Shown here piece after piece: positions 42,101 to 51,100 of a stretch of 64,000 nucleotides of DNA. This DNA is from Agapetus fuscipes (lineage: Eukaryota; Arthropoda; Insecta; Trichoptera; Glossosomatidae). The position numbers and the translations under genes were made by a program. The notes beneath the pieces are model-generated. The model worked only from the letters and a program-made list of their open reading frames with translations. It ran no database searches and was not told where the DNA came from. The stretch covers positions 10,253,215-10,317,214 of the forward strand of contig OX637346.1 in NCBI GenBank assembly GCA_951799405.1, in the 5' to 3' direction. Positions within the stretch are counted from its first letter, which is position 1; every line of letters begins with the position of its first letter.

Positions 42101-45100
42101 GCGTTGGATTGACTCCCGTTGGGTTTTTTGACAATGAGTACAAAATAAGACCCGAACATCAAATGAATATAAGCTCTGAAAACACGCAAAAGTGAATCAT
42201 TTTTTGCATCATTAATGGCCAGCCACATACCAAACTTTACATCCAGGAACAAAGAAAATAATGTACCTTCATACCTTCATTCAACTGTATTCGTCGTTTT
42301 TATAGGTCTAGTATTAACATTAGAAGTTCCTAAACATGGAAAACGAGGAGAGTATGTACTTATGTGTACATGTAATTTCAGAAAAAACCTATTTACTTTC
42401 GAAGTTAAAACATACAATCCAGTTTTTTGTGTTACTTTAGGCAAAAAAAAAAACACATTCCAAAATTATTGTGTTTTCGGAGCGGTAAAAACTTTTTAGT
42501 TGACGCCGCTCCGCACAATACTAGAGTTTTTCTTCTGCCGGCTCTGCGGTCTCGTACTAAAAGTATTCTCGTGTTGCCGAGGTTAATGTTGCATTGCAGT
42601 CTCGGAGTTGCGATTTAATTTTGCTATTCAAATGGATTAAGTCACTCCAGGAAGTGTGAAATGAACAAGAGACTGGCTCCTTTTCTTTCTCCCTCCGCTG
42701 GCTGTTGTCGCCGTCAAGAAATGGCGAAGAAACTGGATCGCGGTTTCAGCTCGGAAATGAAAAAAAAAACAACAACACACAATCTTACTTAGTGCGTCTT
42801 CATGGCACAGCGGTGTAATCTTGGAAAAAGTAAACAAAGAACGATTCCTTGATACTCCTTTTATTTGATTTAAATCCACACTTTAATCGACTTTTAGTTA
42901 GACGAGGAGATCATGATATTTATGTCAGTACAATATTTTGAAAATCTTATTGGATCGGACCTGAATGTTGTTTATTATTTTGTATTCCTTGAATTATAGG
43001 TTTGAGTCTGACCATCCATACTGTAAAAAAATGGTTTACTTCGCCAATGTCATCCCTGTTTCAGGGAAGGTCGGCAAAAGTTGCAGGGTTTGGTTTTTAT
43101 TTGTAAGTACACATTCAGTATTTGAAACGCGAGCTTACACGAATCTGTTTGTGGGCATGCATTTGATATGAGTTTTGAATGTTAATGTATCTGTGCAACT
43201 AAGATTATAGATCTATTTGGTTGATAAGTTATTGTTTTAAAACAATCGGCCGTTTTGGTTTCTTCATGAGCTAGAAAAAAACTCTGAATGCAACTTAGCA
43301 GAGACTCTGACCACTTCTAGTGAAATACGACAAAGTAACAGTTACACCAAACACATCAGCCGACAAGCCATGCCCTTATGTGTCATCATCATCATCTGTA
43401 CTATGACATCCTCAGATGAGCCTTAACCATCGAAAATTTAAAGATGAACTTGCTATGTAGGTCTCAATTTGGTATTACACGTTCAACCAGTAAAATAAAA
43501 AATACAAATAATGAATGATGCTGTGAGGACTCGTTGGGGTCGCACTTCATAGTAGTGTTAAAAGTCTTAAGGTCAGAAAAACTATGTATTCAGTGTAGCA
43601 TGGATAAGATGTACATAGGATCACAGATCTATGTATAGGACCTAGCTATCAATGGTGGTATTTAAGGTTTTCTTTTATATCGATGAGTAATTGACCAAAA
43701 ATAACCTTTTGTTATTTGCTTCAACAAAATTTTGCCATTTACTTGACAAATATTCTGTATATCTATTATTTATTGTGGAAAACAAATATTTTTCTTCTGT
43801 CTGAGAAAAAAGTTGTTTTTTTTTTATAGCACTTATCGAACAATAAAATATCTCGACTCAATAATAGTTTCTCGATGAAACAACACGATAATATTTACAT
43901 TTTCGCGACATTTCGCAGGTCATTTATTTTCATCGTGTAATTATTTCTCACATGTAAACAACATCATAAAAAAATATAACGGATTGTAAAGGCTTTTAGA
44001 GTAAACAAAAGGCCGCTGAAATGAGATGAAAACAAACAAGTTTGAGGATTTATTGAACTCGCATTCGTCTAATGATAAATGGCTGTGACACAAAAACGAC
44101 GTTTTGTTGGCGGCAAGTACACGAGTGTGGGGAGGGACCAACTCGTCATCGGGAGGTGAAGCGTCACTTTATCACGAGTCGAAGAAACGAGCGTCGACCG
44201 CTTTTTGTAAAGCAAAATAAACTACCATAGTTTTTGCATGTCAACAGACATGGAAGTTTTTTGAACCTGAAATAATATCGACGGTTCTGAATGATAGAGC
44301 TAAGTGACTTTAAATTGGTGAAATATTTCTGAAATACGTATTGCATCTAAATGGTATTGATCAAATTTTGGAATGGAAAAAGTTTGACAATATGGTAAAT
44401 AATAAAGATTCACAACATTATCATATGTAAATTTGACATTCATTTGTTGATGGCTATACTTACGCGATCATTAAACTGCTAACATCACTTGCAGCATGTG
44501 AAACACGTACCTACCTCGACTATAAATTTGTGAAAACTTTTACTAAGTAGTAAATACTCCAATTCGTAAGAAAATGGGACTGCGTCTCTTAGAATTTTCA
44601 TACATTATTTGGAATTCTTACTTGGAAGTTAATATAATATGTAAGTTAATTCTCTAGCGGGGCTATTCTAAGACATTTTAGTCGTCGGTTGAGCCAACGC
44701 TTTGACAAACTAATGGTGCCTGCGCTGGAAGTTTCATCAGCACGGTCATTCTTAACTACCGAATTTTGTAATATTTGTATGAAAAAAAGTCAGCTGTTCA
44801 CTTGCGTCCATCTTGGATTGACAGGTCTTCATACAAATACATCATTAGTTTGTCAAAGCGTGGGCTCAACCGACGACTAAAATGTATAAGAATAGCCCCG
44901 TCAGGGTTTTATTATTTAAGTCAAAAGGTTATATTTATTATTTGTGTGAACTTTTTATAAATTTTCCGATTCATGTACTTTCTTAATATTGTATTTATTT
45001 GGTGAATGTAATCGCATTCAATCTCGGTCCAACAGAAATTTACAATAAATACGTTGTAAGAAGAATTGAGTACATTGTTCACACTTTCCATATCTAATGC

Positions 45101-48100
45101 TGATCTACACATAAATCAAATTGCAAAACGCTTGCACAATATAAATAATTTAAAACAACTTAGCAAAATTTCTCACATGATTGTTTTGTCCTGCGGCAGG
45201 TCGCTTGCGATGATCTGCGATCTGCAAGGCGCGGCCGCAGCTCAAATGCCACAGGAGACCTCGAATCCAACCAAACAAGCAAGACTGCATCATCAGGAGA
45301 GCTTCAAGACGATTACGAAACTCCTGACGATGCGAATGCTTCGCAAATTGAAGATAAGTGGTCTCGCATCGTCGTGGCTTCAAGCGAAACTGGAGGACAT
45401 GTGAGGAGACTGTGCCAGGAAATGAGGGAGAGCAACGAGAGCAAAGTGCCTCTGGAGTTGTCACTGGTTGTTGCATCTAATGATGTGTTTACTGCTGATA
45501 GTCTGATCTATGGAGAGAACAATAGGATTCTGGTTGGTGGCATAGGTGAGCGATCATTTTTAATCTCTTTTTTTATAGTGAATGACGGTAAAGGGGACAA
45601 AAAAGACTGTCAGAACTTCAGACCAATCAGTCTACTCAGTATACCAGGAAAAGTCTTCTGTAAGGTGATTATAAAAAATGTGATTCTGACTACTAGTGAA
45701 AGGATTTCCGATGTACAGTCCGGCTTTATGGCCGGTAGAGGCTGTGTTGATCAGATTTTTACTCTACGACAACTTGTTGAAAAACAATTGTCGGTGAGGC
45801 GGAAGCTGTTCACGGCCTTTGTAGATCTGGAAAAGGCTTTTGACTCAGTAGACAGAGGTGTGTTATGGGATGTTTTGAAAGCATACGGAGTGAATGGGGC
45901 TCTCCTAGATGCGGTGCATGCAAACTATGAAAATAGTAAGGCATGTGTCCGTATTGATGGTGAGTATAGTGAGTGGTTTGAAGTTTATAAGGGTGTGAGG
46001 CAAGGATGTGTGATGAGTCCATGGCTATTTAACATAGTCATGGACAAGTGTGTCAGAGATGCTCGACTTAATGATTGTGGATTGATGAAAGGAGAGAGCA
46101 AAGTGAGTGTTCTACTGTATGCAGATGATGCAGTTCTTGTATCTGATTCAGCAGTAGAATTGCAAACAATGCTCTCTAGATTGAATGAAGCTTTGAAAGG
46201 TAACCATTTGAAGTTGAATGCAAGTAAGACGAAAGTATTGATTTTTGAAAGAGATGATGAAAGTATGAATTATGAATTTAAAATTAATGGAATGAATGTT
46301 GATGTCGTAAATGAGTTTGTATACCTGGGAAGTAAGTTTGAAAAAGATGGAAGAATGACCGGTGAATTTGAAAGAAGAATAATGAAAGGCAGGTGCGTAC
46401 TGGGTGCTACCGCTAGCATCGCCAGGAACCAGAATCTCTCAAAAAATGTTAGATTGGCGGTGCACGGTGGTATACTAGTGCCAACCTTGATGTATGGAAG
46501 TGAAGCCTGGACGGTGAGTGAAAGGGAAATTAGTAAAGTCCATACAGTAGAAATGGACTATCTAAGAAGTATGATTGGGAAAAAACGAAGTGACAGAGTG
46601 AGGAATGATTTTGTAAGAGAAGAATGTGGTGTAAGGGAAAGTGTGAAAGTGAAGATTAAAAGAAGTATGTTAAGATGGTTCGGGCATATGGAGAGAATGA
46701 GTGATGAAAGATTGACGAAGAAAGTATATGTTGCTAAAATAGATGGATGTCGTGGTAGAGGAAGACCGAGAAAAGTATGGATGGATCAAATTTCTGAAAT
46801 AGCGAATGAATGGGATATCCAGAGTCATAATAAAAGGAGGACTTGCATGAAAAAGGTTATGACTCTGGATGAAATGAAAGAAGTGTGCAAGGACAGGAAG
46901 AAGTGGCGGCTAATCTGCAATGGTGATTTCTAATGTTGGTGTATTAATTTGCTACATTTTTTGCATAGGAAATTTCTGACTTTTTTTGTATAGATTTCTT
47001 TGTAAGGTTTTGTTCTTTTATATATTTAAATGTAATTTTTTATTCATATTCCTTGACTTATAGGTTGGTATGAGGCTGACCACCCATACTGTAAAAAATG
47101 GTTCACTTTGCCAATGTCACCCCTGTTTCAGGGAAGGTCGGCCAAAGTTGTGGGGCTTATGTTCATTTGAGGTTTGGATTTTATTTGTAAGTACACATTG
47201 AGCATTTGTAAGCGCGAACTACACTTGTTGGTTTGTGGGCTTACATCTGAGAGCTTTAAATGAATATATCCTTGCAACTTAGATTAGATTATATTATTAT
47301 ATTTATACACTCTTTCGTAATATGTTTTGTTTATACAAAATATTCGTAGAAATTCGCACTTCCACGGATTTAGTTTAAAAAATTTCATGAAAATTACGTA
47401 TAAATTAATATTTATTTTCGCATTTTGTGAGTATTGTAAATAAAAAGCTTCCAGGAACTTTTAAATTTATGGTTAGTCATGCATGGTTGATGTTTAAATA
47501 AAAGTTATTTAAAAACAATCACTAATAGTTGGAACGATTTTATGAAATTAATTCATAGAATGTTACAGCAGTGAAAATATTGAATCAATATTTCTTATTT
47601 ACCCAGAAACTGATTTATAGTTATTTAATCATAAATTCTGGATGTTAAAAGAAGTATTTATTTGAATAAAAAATAATCAGGAATGAAAAAAAATGTCTAA
47701 GCCAGTTTATGCTTTTTCGTCTCCTGAAGATTTTAACATTGAGAAAACCGATCTTCCCTTCAACACTGTTCGCAGATTTGTTTTTAACTATTTTGAAAAT
47801 ATTTAAAGACCGTGATTCTTTTTTTAATTGTTGAAAAACAATCACAGTACTACACTAATGTTTTTTGAAAAGAGTAAGATAAAAAAAGAGTTTATTTTAG
47901 TTCCAATTAATATATTTTTTTCAAAACGTTTTAATTAAAAAATACTTGTTTTGCAGGCTAGAATGTAGGCCGCGTTTTATTGCGGTTTCCGCGCTTTTTT
48001 AGTATTCAGGCTCTGTCGTATTTATTTTTCGATTTCCCGCGCTCTCTCCCCCCGCGGCACCCGGCTGAACTTGGGTTAACGAAAACCACAAAAAACTGAT

Positions 48101-51100
48101 TACTCCAACAACGGCAATTGACATAATTTTACAGTCGTGTACTACAGTAAGCCAGCCCACGTAAGCCCAGCTCCAAACTTTGATCTTTCATACAAACGTA
48201 CAAAAAATGTAGGTATATGGTATGCCCAGTAGTACTCAAAGTAAGCTCAACAAAAAAGTATACCAAAAAATATATGGAAACAAAAATAGCGCCTTCTAAT
48301 GAGCGGCTTAGTTTCCTAGGCATACACTTGGATTGAGTTTAAGTGCAACGTTGGATTTTAGTACCTACGTACGCAAAAATACGAGCCTGCTTTTTACAAC
48401 GGCTGTTTAAACAATATTTTTTCGTGTTAACAAAATTTGGATGTAGGTCAGTTTAAAAAGCTTGCTTTGACAATGCTTTTTGCCTTTTTTTTTTTTAAGA
48501 AATCCTGTGCGGGAGACTCCCTAGATTCTAGAGACTCTAGGGGTCTATGACACTTGGTGTAGTGCCGCAGAGGTGTACGAGCTTGGTCGTCGCTACAAAG
48601 CGCCAATACTCAAGCAAAACCCAGTTGCTGTAAGGCTGGATGAACCTTTGGTGACCGGTCATTGGTAAAGGTTTTGTGAATTTAGCAAATTTGAAAAATA
48701 TAAATGGGATATTTTTTGTGCTACGCCGGGATTCGAACCCACAACCTTCCCATTCAGAGTCCGCAGTGTTACCACTGAGCTACGGATCGATCATTTTTAT
48801 TAACGAAACATTTATTTATGTTACTAGTGATAAAAATAAAGGTCGATGTTATAGGTATGTCATTGAGTGGTAGTTTTAGTTTTATAAATAAAGTATGCGA
48901 GCATATTTGAGTGTGTCTAGAATCCTCGAGTGAATGGTGTTATTTACTGTCACATAATATACGAGTTATGATGATACATGGTAATTTAAGTAATCAATGA
49001 TGTTCGTTACTATACTTAGGTCTGAAATCTTCGAGTGAGTGCTGATATAGTATTGTTATGTTTTTTTAAGCGGGTTCTATTAATGAAAGCTGCAATTTAT
49101 TTATTTCACACATTTTATTTTTTCCTTTTGGTTCAGAGTAGGTAAAATTTGCACATTATACTCGTAGTTTGACGGCTGTGATATTTATCGTCCTACATAC
49201 AATTTCAGTCCTTATTTACACTAATAATACAAGATCATTCTCGAAACAAGGAGAATCGCTACATACCACTTTTGCTAGATTTTACCAGAACATTCGATTT
49301 AACCAATCCACAAATTGATATAAAAAAAAAATTATGGTGTGTATACTGGTGCGTACTAGTATTTTTTAACTAGTATATTTTTAGTTCAATTTTCAGTACC
49401 AAGACGGCAAAATCATACCATAATTGTGCAAATACACATAATATGGAAAAAATAATAATTGTTTTCATATATTTTTCAGAAGAGCCACCTAGAACGTCTC
49501 CCAACATGATTTGCATTCACGAGGCCATATTCATAACAGTTACCTTTGTATGGCTGCTGATCCAAATTCTTATCTTAGCTGGATGCATGATGGTCATCAA
49601 AAGGTGAGTAGGTACTACTTTTACTACTTCTTAATCTTAATTTAATGGGGCATATAGATGACACAAGATGCCGGTAGATTGCCACCTATTTGTTAAGATA
49701 TCCGATATCATAAACATTTTTTCGAATATTTTTGAACACGATAATCTTTTCAGTTCACCAAAGCCATAAGTATCAGAAAAACTCAGTAAAGAGTGAGGAC
49801 ACCTAAATTAACCATTAATTCTTTTTTTCTCTATAGAATTAAGGCCTCCTGATGAAATAAATGACAGTACGTTTGCTACAGATGTATAAATAATCTATCT
49901 TGAATTTAAATTGACAAGATACATCACATTGAAAATTCAAATAACATGTATTCCCAAAGCAGACACGTGCTAGTGTAAGTTCACGCTTATCACGCTCCAA
50001 AACCTAATCTCAAATGAATATAAGTCTTACAACTTTTGCCGAATTTCCCTGAAACAGGGTTTATATTGACAATGTGAACCATTTTTTGCAGTTTGCAGGG
50101 TCAGCCTCATAATTTACTATTAATCAAGAAACGATGTAAATAACTATAAAATGTATATTTCGTTTTTATTTAGGTGTCGAATGAAAAATAAAAAGTGTAC
50201 ATTAGGGTTGGTTGCTGAAAATGGGATATATAAAACCATACAATAAATAGTACAAGTTAAAATTATCCAAATTCACGACACAATGTAAGAATTTAAGTAT
50301 TTTTTGAATGCAGCATGCTACAGCTTTGTATCATATAAATATATATTTATTTAAACAACGCTTCGGTTATTAATTTTTTTTTATGCTTTTAAAATATTTA
50401 CGGACCGCTCCACACTCTGATTTCATGATAAAACAAGTGTCGAACGCTTTCAACGCGAGCATGATTTTCCAAACTGGGCATTTTTGTACAAATAAAATAT
50501 TTATGAACGAAGGAATATTGCTGCATTTGTTTGTTTCAATTATACGCATTGCATGCAAATTGTCTGTTTGCAAATGATAATTTATGAGAATTAGCATTCT
50601 GCGGTTTTCCAAATTATTATAGCGAAACATCCCCATCGCAACGCTTCAAATAATAATACAAATCCTTATCGGAGGTTCTCAAAACAGTTCGTGTGGATTA
50701 TTTTCTAACATGCCGAGACTTCATCTATAATCTTTAATCTATAATATAAGTTTTTTTTGTTTTTAAATAAATTTATCAAGAGGAATGCACTTCATCAACC
50801 TTTTTGCCTGGCTAGAAACAGGTATTAAATTTTTTTTTTATTTCTCACAGCAGCTTGGTGTAACTTCTCGCCGCGTTTTCTCTGAAAAGGTCTGGTACTC
50901 ATTTATTGTGAAGACTGAGTTAACCATGTCGGTTTTTTATTTTGCATTTGAAATAAACGCCGAATCGAGAGATCGTTTCTGACACACTCGGCAGGTTTCG
51001 AATCCAAGCTCTCGGCATGGAATGCAAGCACTCTACCAACTGAGCTATCAACCGGACGTCGATGGATAGGATCGAGTATTGACAGAAAACTCTGTGTCAA

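Noticed and set aside
48712..48795. Possible tRNA-Gln gene
   Set aside because: Internal boxes are good, but the acceptor arms do not match and the anticodon arm is imperfect; treated as a tRNA-derived relic.
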